This document shows positions 18,558-27,824 of a stretch of DNA of 64,000 nt, one piece after another. The position numbers and the translations under genes were made by a program. Under the pieces are notes generated by a model. That model searched no databases. It was not told the origin of the DNA and saw only the letters and a program-made list of their open reading frames with translations. How positions within the stretch are numbered: the stretch's first letter is position 1; every line of letters begins with the position of its first letter. Source of the DNA: an uncultured Verrucomicrobiota bacterium. Lineage in GTDB: Bacteria; Verrucomicrobiota; Verrucomicrobiia; Opitutales; Opitutaceae. The DNA lies in assembly GCA_903869675.1 (NCBI GenBank), contig CAIQAB010000017.1, positions 304,357-368,356 of the forward strand, written 5' to 3'.

Positions 18558-20066
18558 TCAGGCGCGGAAGCCGTTTTCGAGATGGTAGAAGACCTCGTTG
18601 TTGCGAAGATCCTGCTTAAGCTGGGCGATCCGGGTATCGGCATTGATATGCACGGTCTCGATACCGGCGATGGTGGCGAAATCCTCGAGCATCTCGCTCG
18701 TGACGGAGTAGCTGTAACCGGTGTGATGGGCGCCGCCGGCGAGGATCCAGGACTGGCAGGCGGTCTTGAAGTCGGGCTTGCACTCCCAGACGGCCCGGGC
18801 CACGGGCAGCTTGGGCATCTTGGGCACCTTGACCGCCACGACCTCGTTGATGAGCAGGCGGAAGCGGTTGCCGAGGTGCACGAGGGAGGCGTTGAGCGCC
18901 TCGCCGGTGGGGGCGTCGAACACGAAGCGCACCGGATCCTCCTTGCCGCCGATACCGAGCGGGTGGACCTCGACCTTGGGTTTGCCGGCCGCGATGGTCG
19001 GACAGATTTCCAGCATGTGCGAGCCGAGCACCTGATGGCCGCCGGGGGCGAGATGATAGGTGTAGTCCTCCATGAAGGAGGTGCCACCGGGCAGGCCGTG
19101 GCCCATGACCTTCATCGCGCGGACGAGCGCAGCGGTCTTCCAATCGCCTTCGCCGCCGAAGCCGTAGCCGGCTGCCATGAGGCGCTGGGTGGCCATGCCG
19201 GGGAGCTGGCGGAGGCCGTGGAGATCCTCGAAGGTATCGGTGTAGCCCTTGGCGCCGATGCTCTCCAAGAACGCGGAGAGACCCAGCTCGAGGCGCGCGC
19301 TGTAACGCAGCTCCTCGTGGCGCTTGCCGCCCTTTTTAAGCTCGGCGGAGACGGCGTAGAGTTTCTCGTAGTCGGCGCAGAGGCCGGTGACGGTCTTGTC
19401 GGAGATGGCGTTCACCTGGGCGACGAGGTCGCCTACGCCGTAGCCATTGACCTCGAAGCCGAACTTGATTTCCGAGGCGACCTTGTCGCCCTCGGTCACG
19501 GCAACGTAGCGCATGTTGTCGCCGAAGCGGGCAAACTTGGCGCCCTGCCAGTCATGCCAGGCGCGGGTGGCGCGCATCCAGGCGGAGATGCGGTCCTGCA
19601 CCTCGGCATCGGACCAGTGGCCGACCACGACTTTGCGGCCGAGGCGAAGGCGGGTGTGAATGAAACCGGCCTCGCGGTCGCCATGGGCGGCCTGGTTGAG
19701 GTTCATGAAATCCATGTCGATCGACGACCAAGGCAGGTCGCGATTGAACTGGGTGTGCAGGTGAAGGAAGGGCTTCTTTAGCGTGGTGAGCCCGCGGATC
19801 CACATCTTGGACGGTGAAAAGGTATGCATCCAGAGCACGAGGCCGGCGCAATTGGCGTCGCTGTTGGCCTCGACACAGACCTTGGCGATCTGGTCGGCAT
19901 CCACGAGGAGGGCCTTGAACTTCAGGGGAAGCGCGAGGCGCTTGGAGGCGACGAGGCCGTCGACAACGGCCTGGGCGTTGGCCGCAACCTGCTTGAGCGG
20001 GCCGGGGCCATAGAGGTGCTGCGAACCGCAGACGAACCAGATTTCGGGATTGGAGAGGTGGATCAT
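18558..20066 (-). CDS. araA: L-arabinose isomerase
   Basis: A 502-residue isomerase that turns L-arabinose into L-ribulose, with Mn2+. It begins [20 protein letters not shown], the diagnostic N-terminus (FxxGSQHLYG), and carries [58 protein letters not shown] and the metal-site regions around [12 protein letters not shown] and [12 protein letters not shown]. Length matches E. coli AraA (500). It lies between araB and araD on one strand. Confidence 0.98.
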   Translation of the reverse strand: MIHLSNPEIWFVCGSQHLYGPGPLKQVAANAQAVVDGLVASKRLALPLKFKALLVDADQIAKVCVEANSDANCAGLVLWMHTFSPSKMWIRGLTTLKKPFLHLHTQFNRDLPWSSIDMDFMNLNQAAHGDREAGFIHTRLRLGRKVVVGHWSDAEVQDRISAWMRATRAWHDWQGAKFARFGDNMRYVAVTEGDKVASEIKFGFEVNGYGVGDLVAQVNAISDKTVTGLCADYEKLYAVSAELKKGGKRHEELRYSARLELGLSAFLESIGAKGYTDTFEDLHGLRQLPGMATQRLMAAGYGFGGEGDWKTAALVRAMKVMGHGLPGGTSFMEDYTYHLAPGGHQVLGSHMLEICPTIAAGKPKVEVHPLGIGGKEDPVRFVFDAPTGEALNASLVHLGNRFRLLINEVVAVKVPKMPKLPVARAVWECKPDFKTACQSWILAGGAHHTGYSYSVTSEMLEDFATIAGIETVHINADTRIAQLKQDLRNNEVFYHLENGFRA

Positions 20067-20079
20067 AGGAAGAAGTGTT

Positions 20080-20205
20080 GAGTAGCGGGTGGTGAGTAGC
20101 GGGTAGGTCGGAAAGGAGGAGCGACAGGAGGGGCGGCGCGGTAACAGGTGCGGAGGTTTGGCGGCTGGGATGCCCGCTATTCGCTACCGGCTGCTCGCTA
20201 CCTTG
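20080..20205. repeat. Inverted pair of TAGCGRG heptamer repeats between araA and araB
   Basis: The left arm (20080-20110) and right arm (about 20173-20204) are made of seven-base units close to GTAGCGR and are inverted relative to each other, with about two thirds of positions complementary. The right arm overlaps the end of araB: the units code its last residues and its TAG stop. Related elements lie at 50791-50900 and 36055-36065. Confidence 0.7.
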
Positions 20206-21842
20206 ATTTCCAGCAGGTCCTTCATGACTCGGGACAGGTCGGCGGACTTGTTGACTCCGCCGAAGCTATCGTGGAGTTCGCGATACAAGGCGTAGAGCCG
20301 GTCGTAAATCTTCCGATTCGCGGCCTTCGGCTTGTAGGCGACTTTTTTGAGGCGGGTCATTTTCTTCTGAGCCGTGGCGAAATTCGGATGCGCTCCCGCA
20401 AGCACGGCGGCCGAGATCGCGGAACCCAGCGCGCAGGCCTGGGACGAGCCGGCCACCAGCATGGTGCACCCGGTGACATCGGCGTATATCTGCATGAGCA
20501 GGGGGTTCTTCTCGGCGATGCCGCCGGCGCAAACCACTCGCTCGATGGGCACGCCGTATTCCTTAAAACGCTCGATGATGGCGCGCGCCCCGAAGGCGGT
20601 GGCCTCGATCAACGCGCGATAGAGCTCGGCCTTGGTGGTGTAGAGCGTGGCGCCGACGGTAAGGCCGGTGAGGAGTTGGTCGACCAAGATGGTGCGGTTG
20701 CCGTTGTTCCAGTCGAGGGAGAGCAGGCCGGACTGCCCGGGCTTCAGCTTGGCCGCCTCGGTGGTGAGCTTGGCATGGAGCGAGACGTCGCCGAGCACGC
20801 CCTCGACAAACCACTTGAAGATGTCGCCCACGGCGGATTGGCCGGCCTCGAGGCCATAGTAACCGGGCAGAATGGCACCCTTGACGATGCCACAGATGCC
20901 GGGGATGTCGGCCACCGTCTTGTCAGCCGAAACCACGCCGCAATCGCAGGTAGAGGTCCCGATGACCTTGACCAGCGTGCCCTCGGTCACGCCGCTGCCG
21001 ATCGCACCATAATGAACATCCATCTCACCGATGGCGATGGGGATGCCGGCGGGAAGACCAAGCTTCTTGGCCCATGCCGCGGAAAGCACGCCGGCGGAGG
21101 CAGTGGCGTCATGCGCGACGTCGTAGAGCCGGTCGCGCAGGTCGGCGAGGGCGGGGTCGAGCTGGGCGAGAAATTCCTTGTCGGGCAGACCGCCCCATTC
21201 GTCGGCGTAGAGGGCCTTGTGACCGGCGCAGCACACCCCGCGCTTTACCGCCTTCGGATCGGTCACGCCGGCGAGCACGGAGGGAATCCAGTCAGCCAAC
21301 TCCACCCAGGAATAGGCGGCGGAAAAAACCTTCGGGGCGGTGCGTTTGCAATGTAGAATCTTGGCCCAGAACCACTCGGACGAGTAGGTGTTGCCGCACT
21401 TGGCGATGTAGTTCGGGCGGATCTTGGCGGCGAGGGCGGTGATCTCCGCGGCCTCCTTCACCGAGGTGTGATCCTTCCAGAGCCAGCAATGGGCGGCGAG
21501 GTTGCCCGACCATTTCTTGTCGAGCGCGAGCGGCGTGTTCGTGGCGTCCACCGGAATTGGGCTGGAACCAGTCGTATCCACACCTAGGCCCGCCACCCGG
21601 CGGGCATCGAAGCCCTTCGTCTTTTTCGCCTGGGCGAGCGCGCCCTTGATAGACTTTTCCAGTCCGAGAAGATGGTCGGCAGGGTTTTGTCGCGCGAGGT
21701 GGTGATCCTTCGGATCCAGCAGCACGCCCTGATGGCCGCTGGGGTATTGGACAATGGCGGTGCCGAGCTCGGCTCCATCCTTGGTGCGAACGACGAGCGC
21801 GCGCACGGAATTAGTGCCGTAATCAATGCCGATGGTGAACAT
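20184..21842 (-). CDS. araB: Ribulokinase
   Basis: A 552-residue FGGY-family kinase that phosphorylates L-ribulose at C5. Landmarks: N-terminal ATP-binding FTIGIDYGTNSVRALVV, GLGVDTTGSSPIPVD, GEMDVHYGAIGSGV and the second phosphate-binding segment VVCAGGIAEKNPLLMQIYADV. The start is placed at the ATG at 21842 (MFTIGIDYGT), not the longer in-frame option at 21893, since nothing conserved precedes it. The final codons (KVASSR and stop) are formed by a dispersed heptamer repeat. It is the first gene of araBAD and is divergent from a LacI-type regulator. Confidence 0.97.
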   Translation of the reverse strand: MFTIGIDYGTNSVRALVVRTKDGAELGTAIVQYPSGHQGVLLDPKDHHLARQNPADHLLGLEKSIKGALAQAKKTKGFDARRVAGLGVDTTGSSPIPVDATNTPLALDKKWSGNLAAHCWLWKDHTSVKEAAEITALAAKIRPNYIAKCGNTYSSEWFWAKILHCKRTAPKVFSAAYSWVELADWIPSVLAGVTDPKAVKRGVCCAGHKALYADEWGGLPDKEFLAQLDPALADLRDRLYDVAHDATASAGVLSAAWAKKLGLPAGIPIAIGEMDVHYGAIGSGVTEGTLVKVIGTSTCDCGVVSADKTVADIPGICGIVKGAILPGYYGLEAGQSAVGDIFKWFVEGVLGDVSLHAKLTTEAAKLKPGQSGLLSLDWNNGNRTILVDQLLTGLTVGATLYTTKAELYRALIEATAFGARAIIERFKEYGVPIERVVCAGGIAEKNPLLMQIYADVTGCTMLVAGSSQACALGSAISAAVLAGAHPNFATAQKKMTRLKKVAYKPKAANRKIYDRLYALYRELHDSFGGVNKSADLSRVMKDLLEIKVASSR

Positions 21843-21940
21843 GGGAAAGAGGGGGATTCGACGGTAAATGGTGCGAAAACGATACCCTCGCAACGAGATG
21901 CAGGCTCGTAAACGCCGGAGTCACTTGACAGTCATATGAA
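21843..21940. promoter_or_regulatory. Divergent araB / lacI-type control region
   Basis: This 98-base gap must hold the promoters of araBAD and the regulator. A loose dyad GCGA-N11-TCGC, with AAAACGATA at its centre, lies near 21873-21892 and has the central CG expected of a LacI-family operator. No promoter boxes with good spacing are evident. Confidence 0.35.
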
Positions 21941-22987
21941 ATGCCTCGCGTCACCATGTCCACCATCGCGAATCACGCGGGTGTTTCTAAAAACACCGTT
22001 TCACTCGCGCTCCGGCACGACCCGCAGATTCCATCCGCGACCCGCGAGCGGATCGAACGCGCGGCCCGCGAGCTCGGCTATGTGCGCAATCCCGTGGTTG
22101 CCCAGCTCATGGCGGAGTTGCGCAAAACCCATTCCGGAGGCCGGCGCCGCACTTTGGCGCTGCTCAACGCCAACCTCGACCCGCAGGCCTTTACCCGCCA
22201 CCCGACCATCCCGGCCTACGTCGCAGGCTGCCGACGGAGGGCGACCATGCACGGCTACGCACTCGACGAATTCTGGCTGCACGAGCCCGCGCTCCACGGC
22301 GAGCAACTCAACCGCGTGCTCCGCGCCAGAGGCATCGCGGGGTTGGCGGTCGTCGGTTTGATGAAGGAAAACCGCCTGCCGGCGCGCTTCGCCGTCACTT
22401 GGCCACGCCACGCCGTCGTGGTCACCGGCGTGCGCACCCGGGAACCCACCCTTTCCTTCGCCTGCGTAGACCACCATGCGCTCGTGCTGGAAGCGATGGA
22501 GCGTGTCCGCGCACTCGGCTACCGCCGGCCGGCCCTCGTGCTCGAGCGCAGCATCGACCGGCTGGTGGATGGCCGCTTCAGCGCAGGTTTCTGGTTCGCG
22601 CGGGAAACCCTGCCCGAGGACGACCGGTTACCGGCATTTCTTGACGTCGAAGCCGCCCGGACCGACCCGGCGCTTTTTCAATCCTGGTTTCGCGCCCAGC
22701 GACCAGACGTCGTCTTTACGCTCCACACCGTGGTCCGCGAATGGCTTTCCAACATCGGCGTAAAGGCGCCGCGCGATATCGGCCTGGTGCAGCTCGAACG
22801 GCGTCGAGGCTGCGAGGACTGGTCCGGCCTGGAACAACACAACGACCTGACCGGAGAGGCGGCGATCGATATGCTGGTCTCGATGCTCCATCACGAAGAA
22901 CCGGGCATGACCGCATATCCGCGCGCCACTTTGGTCGGCGCGTCCTGGGCGGACGGGAAAACCACGCGCGCCCGCGCCGTCGACTGA
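21941..22987 (+). CDS. LacI-family regulator, probable arabinose repressor
   Basis: A 348-residue LacI-type regulator. The helix-turn-helix is clear in VTMSTIANHAGVSKNTVSLALR, and the hinge helix region ERAARELGYVRNPVVAQLM follows. The rest is a periplasmic-binding-protein-like effector domain (VDHHALVLEAMERVRALGYRRPALV; IGLVQLERRRGCEDWSG). It is divergent from araBAD, which makes control of that operon the likely role, with arabinose or a derivative as inducer. It is unrelated in architecture to E. coli AraC and to B. subtilis AraR, whose DNA-binding domain is GntR-type. Confidence 0.92.
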   Translation: MPRVTMSTIANHAGVSKNTVSLALRHDPQIPSATRERIERAARELGYVRNPVVAQLMAELRKTHSGGRRRTLALLNANLDPQAFTRHPTIPAYVAGCRRRATMHGYALDEFWLHEPALHGEQLNRVLRARGIAGLAVVGLMKENRLPARFAVTWPRHAVVVTGVRTREPTLSFACVDHHALVLEAMERVRALGYRRPALVLERSIDRLVDGRFSAGFWFARETLPEDDRLPAFLDVEAARTDPALFQSWFRAQRPDVVFTLHTVVREWLSNIGVKAPRDIGLVQLERRRGCEDWSGLEQHNDLTGEAAIDMLVSMLHHEEPGMTAYPRATLVGASWADGKTTRARAVD

Positions 22988-23002
22988 AACTAGCGCGCGC
23001 GC

Positions 23003-23998
23003 TCAGCCCAGCTCGGCGAGCAAACGGCGCAACACGGGCGCGGCCCGCCGGGCCAACCTAGGATTGGCGTAGCCTACCCAGGCGACCGGGGTGGTGAGAT
23101 CCAACCGGGAGGCAAGCGCCCCCCCGCCCGGCTGGGCGACAACCCCGCCCGCCGCCTCGAGTAACAAGGCGGTGCAAATGTCGTAAGGATGGCAGCACAG
23201 CGCGCTCGCCAGCCCCACTTTGGGAAGCAAATAGGGCCGGAGGTCGGCAATCATCCGGTCATGGCCGACGATGAGTTCGTAGAGCTGACCGCCGGTGGAC
23301 GGATACTGGTCGTCAAAAACCCGCGCCCCGCCGTTCCAGCTATGCAGCCCCAGCCCGCGCCAGAGCTCCTCCTCGAGCGCGGCCGTGGCCGCCTTGGCTT
23401 CAGGGAAAAACTTCACCAAGGAGGCAAACCCATGGTCGCAATCACCCGCCGCGCTCGGGCGGGGCGTCCAACGCCTGCTCCGGCCATCCCGCAGATCCCG
23501 CCGCGTAGCACGCAGGGACCCGCCGCGCACCGCACTCAGCTGGTCGGCCCACCCCGCCTTCGAAGTCGGCAACTCGGTCATCGCCGCGACGACGATGTCG
23601 CGAAGCGAAGTCCGCAAACCCCGCTGGGGCGCCAGCCCCGCCAGCGCCCAGGCACTGCGCTTGTCGTGCATCAGGCAACGCGTGCCATCGATCGGATCCA
23701 GTATGAGTTTCCAACGGGTCGCCTTCAGCGGCACGCCGCGCGGGAAAGTCGCGCCCGAAGGCAGCCCCTCCATGACCAATTCCACCGGCCAGGCCCGCGG
23801 CCAGTTTTGCTCCAGCCAGCCCAAAATCGCCTCCTCGGAGATTTTATCCACATGGAAAATGGTGTCCTCCGCCGTCACCTCCGCCACCTCGGCAAAACGC
23901 CGTCCCTGCCGGCTCCGGGCCGCGATCAACGTGCGCTGGATGTCATCCTGCAAACCGCACAAAAGTCGCCGCGCCCGCTCCAGAGTCCTAGTTTCCAT
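23003..23998 (-). CDS. Inositol monophosphatase-family protein
   Basis: A 331-residue protein of the Mg2+-dependent inositol monophosphatase superfamily. The metal-binding DPIDGTRCL is present near residue 98 and a preceding acidic segment DKISEEAILGWLEQ may supply the other ligand. A C-terminal AAGGVVAQPGG matches the family's second metal region, but the expected WDxAA aspartate there reads PYDICTALLLEA. It is longer than SuhB (267), owing to inserts around residues 125-200. The ATG at 23998 (METRTLERARRLL) is chosen. The substrate is unknown. It is convergent with the lacI-type gene. Confidence 0.75.
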   Translation of the reverse strand: METRTLERARRLLCGLQDDIQRTLIAARSRQGRRFAEVAEVTAEDTIFHVDKISEEAILGWLEQNWPRAWPVELVMEGLPSGATFPRGVPLKATRWKLILDPIDGTRCLMHDKRSAWALAGLAPQRGLRTSLRDIVVAAMTELPTSKAGWADQLSAVRGGSLRATRRDLRDGRSRRWTPRPSAAGDCDHGFASLVKFFPEAKAATAALEEELWRGLGLHSWNGGARVFDDQYPSTGGQLYELIVGHDRMIADLRPYLLPKVGLASALCCHPYDICTALLLEAAGGVVAQPGGGALASRLDLTTPVAWVGYANPRLARRAAPVLRRLLAELG

Positions 23999-24091
23999 AC
24001 CCGGAAAACAGCCGCTCCCGAACCTGCACGCGACGCGAAAAATACCACGATCCGCCGAGCCATGGTGATACTTTGTTAAAACAGGCCTTGT

Positions 24092-24301
24092 TTTGCGAAG
24101 GCCGGGATTCCGACAATTGAACTCAGGTTCCTCCACGCCACCCGCTGGCGAGCTCGTTTCGATCGCCTTGGCAACGAGCACGACGCCGTGATCGCCGCCG
24201 AAATCGAGGCCGAACACACCCGCAAACGCGGCGAGTTCAACGACCGATTCCAGTTCAGGGCCGATCCACCCGCACCCGGAGAAACCGCCGCTCTGCCGTA
24301 A
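24092..24301 (+). pseudogene. Coding-like fragment without a start codon
   Basis: From about 24092 to the TAA at 24299-24301 one plus-strand frame reads as normal GC-rich coding sequence (third positions almost all G or C), giving ELRFLHATRWRARFDRLG, then EIEAEHTRKRGEFNDRF. The frame has a stop at 24077 and no ATG, GTG or TTG between, apart from a GTG at 24190 that would give only about 36 residues. It is best read as the 3' remnant of a lost gene. It overlaps the end of the endonuclease gene on the other strand. I do not recognise the family. Confidence 0.3.
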
Positions 24302-25457
24302 ACGGCGTCTCCACCGTCACCCGGTCGGTCAAGCCATCCACATAGGTCGTCGTGGTCGCGGACGGTGTGAAAGTCGTCCAAGTCGCGCAATCGGCCGACG
24401 CCTCGTAGGTCACCACCAGATCAGTCGCGTAACGTTGCCGGCGATAACTCAAGGCCAACCGCGCCGCCCCACCCAGCCCCGCCGGCGGCAACCATTCGAG
24501 TGCCGTCGCCGCCTCGCCCGAAGTCTCCGCGAGCAACGGATTCGTATTGAATAGATACTCCAACCGATTCGGGCGCCCGTCCCCATCCGGATCAGCCGCA
24601 TCGCCCGAGACCGCCGTGCTGGCAAGCTGCGCCACCGTGAAGCGCGCCCGCTTCCATGCCCCGGCCGGGGTGTCGTTGGAAAAAACCTGATCAACAAACA
24701 AAGGGTTATCGATGAAAGGATTACGATTTTTTTGAAAGGTCGTGTAAATCGTGTCGTTACGCTTACGCTCCGCCTCCGTGGGCGGGAACTTGCGATGCCA
24801 AGCCAGCAGAGTGGAGAGCTTGCCGATCGTGGTGGTGCCGGCGGTCTCGGCGAGTTCGAGGTCCACCGAGTCATCGCTCTCATAGCGCACGGCCATGTAG
24901 AAAAGGGCTCGGGCGATCACCCCCTTGTCAGCATCGCGCGGATTCCAAGAGGAACCATTACTTCCAGAAGAGGACGCCTCGGGATCGGGTGAAAAGGCCA
25001 CCTCATCGTAGGGCAGGTTGCCCCGGTTAGCGTTCACCGTGGTGTCGCAGGCAAAGAGATGAAAAACATCCGTGCCGGGCACGGCTGAAGTGCTTCCTGG
25101 ACCGTGGGAAAGAGCCCATACGTGCTCCCGATTCCAAGTATTCCCCGAGGCGGAGCCCTCCCGTAAGGTGTTGCTCCGGCTCTCACCGGAATAGAGCAGC
25201 AGCACATTCGCGCTGTTGTTTGGATCGGCATCCAGAACCGCCAGCGCGTCCCACACATCGGTGGAACCGGAAGTGTAGGGTAGGACCGTGTGCCCTTTGA
25301 TCCGGTTGTGCAGCGCCGCCTTCAAGGCCGCGCCGCCCAGGCCAGTAGCGGTCGAGTAATATCCCGCCGGTGGGTCATAGGCAGCATGAACGGTCGCGGT
25401 GAGCACCAAAAAAGCGGCCCAAGGACCCCGAGAGAAAATAAAATGAAAGGATTTCAA
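24255..25457 (-). CDS. Secreted endonuclease I family nuclease with C-terminal calcium-binding repeat
   Basis: A protein of about 400 residues. A signal peptide is visible (FSRGPWAAFLVLTATVHAAY). The nuclease domain, of the EndA/endonuclease I family of non-specific extracellular nucleases, has the catalytic NREHVWALSHG (about residues 107-117) and DVFHLFACDTTVNANRGNLPY. A type-3-repeat-like DPDGDGRPNRLEYLF follows near 295, then a domain of about 100 residues ending in an RRFLRVRV strand, as in many verrucomicrobial exported proteins. The start is uncertain: no ATG is suitably placed and TTG at 25457 sits just before the signal peptide. Likely role: scavenging extracellular DNA. Confidence 0.85.
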   Translation of the reverse strand: MKSFHFIFSRGPWAAFLVLTATVHAAYDPPAGYYSTATGLGGAALKAALHNRIKGHTVLPYTSGSTDVWDALAVLDADPNNSANVLLLYSGESRSNTLREGSASGNTWNREHVWALSHGPGSTSAVPGTDVFHLFACDTTVNANRGNLPYDEVAFSPDPEASSSGSNGSSWNPRDADKGVIARALFYMAVRYESDDSVDLELAETAGTTTIGKLSTLLAWHRKFPPTEAERKRNDTIYTTFQKNRNPFIDNPLFVDQVFSNDTPAGAWKRARFTVAQLASTAVSGDAADPDGDGRPNRLEYLFNTNPLLAETSGEAATALEWLPPAGLGGAARLALSYRRQRYATDLVVTYEASADCATWTTFTPSATTTTYVDGLTDRVTVETPFTAERRFLRVRVDRP

Positions 25458-25595
25458 GCTGCCAAGACATCGACCGATCTCGCGGGAATCGTCAAAGCGG
25501 GAGTCGCATCCCCGAACCGGTGTTGCTCGATTTTCTAGGTCTAACGGGCCTACTTTTGTTCGCCAAAAGCATCCCCGCCCGCACCATCCGCCCCC

Positions 25596-25904
25596 ATGCC
25601 CCAACCCCAAACTACCCCTGACCCCGTAGATAAAATCCACAGCGAATCGTTCCTGCGCGAACTCATGAACCGCCAGCTAGCCCTTTCCACTGGGTGTGCG
25701 CTCGCCTTTCTGGTCGCCCTGCTCGGGCTGCCTCTACTCAACTACTTCGCACCGGCCATCATGGCGAAGCGCGTGGGCGGCTTCACTCTGGCTTGGCTTA
25801 TTCTTGGTGTCTTGTTTTTCCCCTACGTCTGGGCGATTTCGTTCCACTTTATCCGCCGCTCACTCGCCCTTGAGGTCAGTGAAGTCGAGGAGGCCCGCCG
25901 CTAA
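25596..25904 (+). CDS. DUF485 membrane protein, ActP partner
   Basis: A 102-residue protein with two transmembrane helices (CALAFLVALLGLPLLNYFAP and FTLAWLILGVLFFPYVWAISF), of the DUF485/YjcH family. These genes nearly always precede actP, and here the stop codon overlaps the actP start by one base (TAATG). It is presumed to assist or regulate the symporter, but the biochemical role is not established. Confidence 0.9.
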   Translation: MPQPQTTPDPVDKIHSESFLRELMNRQLALSTGCALAFLVALLGLPLLNYFAPAIMAKRVGGFTLAWLILGVLFFPYVWAISFHFIRRSLALEVSEVEEARR

Positions 25905-27775
25905 TGCCAACCATGACCTTCCCGCTCCTGCCCCTCGCCCAGGCCGCCACCGGCGTGGATCCTTGGATCCTAGTTTTCTCCCTCGTCACCGTGGCAGTGA
26001 CGGTGTGGATGGGCTTCCGCTCCGCCAAGACGTCCAAGACCGCCGGCGATTTCTTCGTCGCGGGCCGCTCCGTCTCGGTCGGCTGGAACGCCTCCGCCAT
26101 CTCCGGCGAATACCTCTCGGCCGCGTCCTTTATGGGCATCGCCGGCATGGTCATGGCCATCGGCTACGACGCGCTCTGGTATCCGGTGTGTTACGCCTGC
26201 GGCTACCTCTTCCTCCTGCTCTTCATCGCCGGCCCGCTGCGCCGCTTCGGCGCCTACACCATACCTGACTTCGCCGAGGGCCGCTACGATTCGCCGCTCT
26301 TCCGCAAGATCGCCGTCTGCTTCGTCCTCTTCATCGGGTTCTTCTACACCATGCCCCAGATGAAAGGCGCCGGCACCACCCTCGCCTACATCTTTCAAAC
26401 CGTGGATCTACGAGGCGGTATTCTGGAATTTTTTGCGCCTCACGACGCAGACGGAACTGCGTTGGTTGGTTTAGCTTACTGGGTAGGTGTCGCTATTGTA
26501 GGCGCGGTCATCACCCTGAACGTCGCCCTCGGCGGCATGAAGGGCATCACGCTTGTCCAAGCCATGCAGTATTGGATGAAGATGTTCGCCATCAGCGTGC
26601 CCGTCTTCGTGCTCGCGGCCGTCTTCGGCGGCTATGGGAAAAATCTCTCGGTCAACGCCGCCAGCCCCGCCGAGCGGGCCGCACTGGTGCAGAACGTCGA
26701 GCATCCCCGTCTCGAACTCCCCGCCAAGGCCCCCGCCGACGAGGCCTGGATCTCGCCCTTCGGGCCCCTCACGACCAAGGCCGCCAAGGCCGCCCATCTC
26801 ACTCACGAGGAGACCCGCCCGCTCTCGCTGCTCTACACCTACTCGCTCATTATCGCGCTGGTCTGCGGCACCGCCGGCCTGCCCCACATCCTCGTCCGCT
26901 TCTACACCAACCCCGACGGCGTCGCCGCCAAACGCACCACCATGTGGGTGATGATCCTGATCGGCGTGTTCTACGTTTTCCCGCCCGTCATTGGAGTGCT
27001 CGGCCGCAACTTCATGCCCGAGCTCTACAACGGCGTCGGCGCCAAGGGCACCGACAAGATCGTGCTCGAGTTACCCACTCTCATCCGCGCCAACTACGGC
27101 GTGCTCGGCTCCGTGTTGAGCGGCATCGCCTGCGCCGGCGCCTTCGCCGCCTTCATGAGCACCTTCTCCGGCCTGCTGGTGTCGATGACCGGCGCGCTCG
27201 CCCATGATGTCTATGGCCGTATGCTGCGCCCCGACTCCACGCCCGAACAGCGCATGAAGATGTTCAAGTTCGCCGCCATCGGCATCGGTGCCGTGTCCGT
27301 CGGCCTCGGCTGCTGCGTCGAACCGCTGGAGATCAACTTCATGGTCGGCCAGGCCTTCGCCATCGCCGCCGCCAGCTATTTCCCGCTGCTGTTCATGAGC
27401 GTGTGGTGGCGCGGCATGACGATGAAGGGCGCCGCCACCGGCATGCTGACCGGCGGCGTGCTCGCGCTTCTCGCCGCCGCCCTGACCAACGCCAGCAACC
27501 TCGCGCTCGACAAGGGCCCGATGGGCAAACTCTTCGCCCCCTTCGCGCCGCTCAACGAGTTCTGGAGCCATCACCCGCTTCTGCGCATCCTCTGCGAACA
27601 ACCCGCGATCTGGACCGTGCCGCTCGCCATCGGGCTGATGATAATCGTCTCCAAGGCCACCGCCCGCGACGTGCCGAAGGACATCCGCATGAAGATGCTC
27701 GTGCTGCACGCCCCCGAGGCCCTCGGCCTGAAGAACGAATACATCCAGGACCACCAGGCCGGCGCGGGGCACTAA
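25904..27775 (+). CDS. actP: Cation/acetate symporter ActP
   Basis: A 623-residue sodium:solute symporter family protein with about 13 hydrophobic helices. It carries the family pattern TAGDFFVAGRSVSVGWNASA, SGEYLSAASFMGIAGMV and YTIPDFAEGRYDSPL, and the pairing with DUF485 marks it as an acetate/glycolate carrier rather than a proline or sugar one. It has a loop of about 75 residues before GLPHILVRFYTNPD, typical of ActP. It imports acetate for Acs (encoded at 2.3 kb). The start overlaps the DUF485 stop, so the pair is translationally coupled. Confidence 0.93.
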   Translation: MPTMTFPLLPLAQAATGVDPWILVFSLVTVAVTVWMGFRSAKTSKTAGDFFVAGRSVSVGWNASAISGEYLSAASFMGIAGMVMAIGYDALWYPVCYACGYLFLLLFIAGPLRRFGAYTIPDFAEGRYDSPLFRKIAVCFVLFIGFFYTMPQMKGAGTTLAYIFQTVDLRGGILEFFAPHDADGTALVGLAYWVGVAIVGAVITLNVALGGMKGITLVQAMQYWMKMFAISVPVFVLAAVFGGYGKNLSVNAASPAERAALVQNVEHPRLELPAKAPADEAWISPFGPLTTKAAKAAHLTHEETRPLSLLYTYSLIIALVCGTAGLPHILVRFYTNPDGVAAKRTTMWVMILIGVFYVFPPVIGVLGRNFMPELYNGVGAKGTDKIVLELPTLIRANYGVLGSVLSGIACAGAFAAFMSTFSGLLVSMTGALAHDVYGRMLRPDSTPEQRMKMFKFAAIGIGAVSVGLGCCVEPLEINFMVGQAFAIAAASYFPLLFMSVWWRGMTMKGAATGMLTGGVLALLAAALTNASNLALDKGPMGKLFAPFAPLNEFWSHHPLLRILCEQPAIWTVPLAIGLMIIVSKATARDVPKDIRMKMLVLHAPEALGLKNEYIQDHQAGAGH

Positions 27776-27824
27776 CTGACGCCGCCGGATTGCCAAGGTG
27801 CGTCCGCCGTCCTTCGCTGGCGGC

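Noticed and set aside
18582..19781. 399-codon open frame antisense to araA
   Set aside because: araA is certain on the other strand; in GC-rich DNA the complementary frame stays open by codon bias, and the translation is Gly/Ala/His-rich without any motif.
23189..24079. Plus-strand frame across the inositol phosphatase gene
   Set aside because: Antisense to a gene with a DPIDGT site; the translation is Pro/Arg-rich with no motif.
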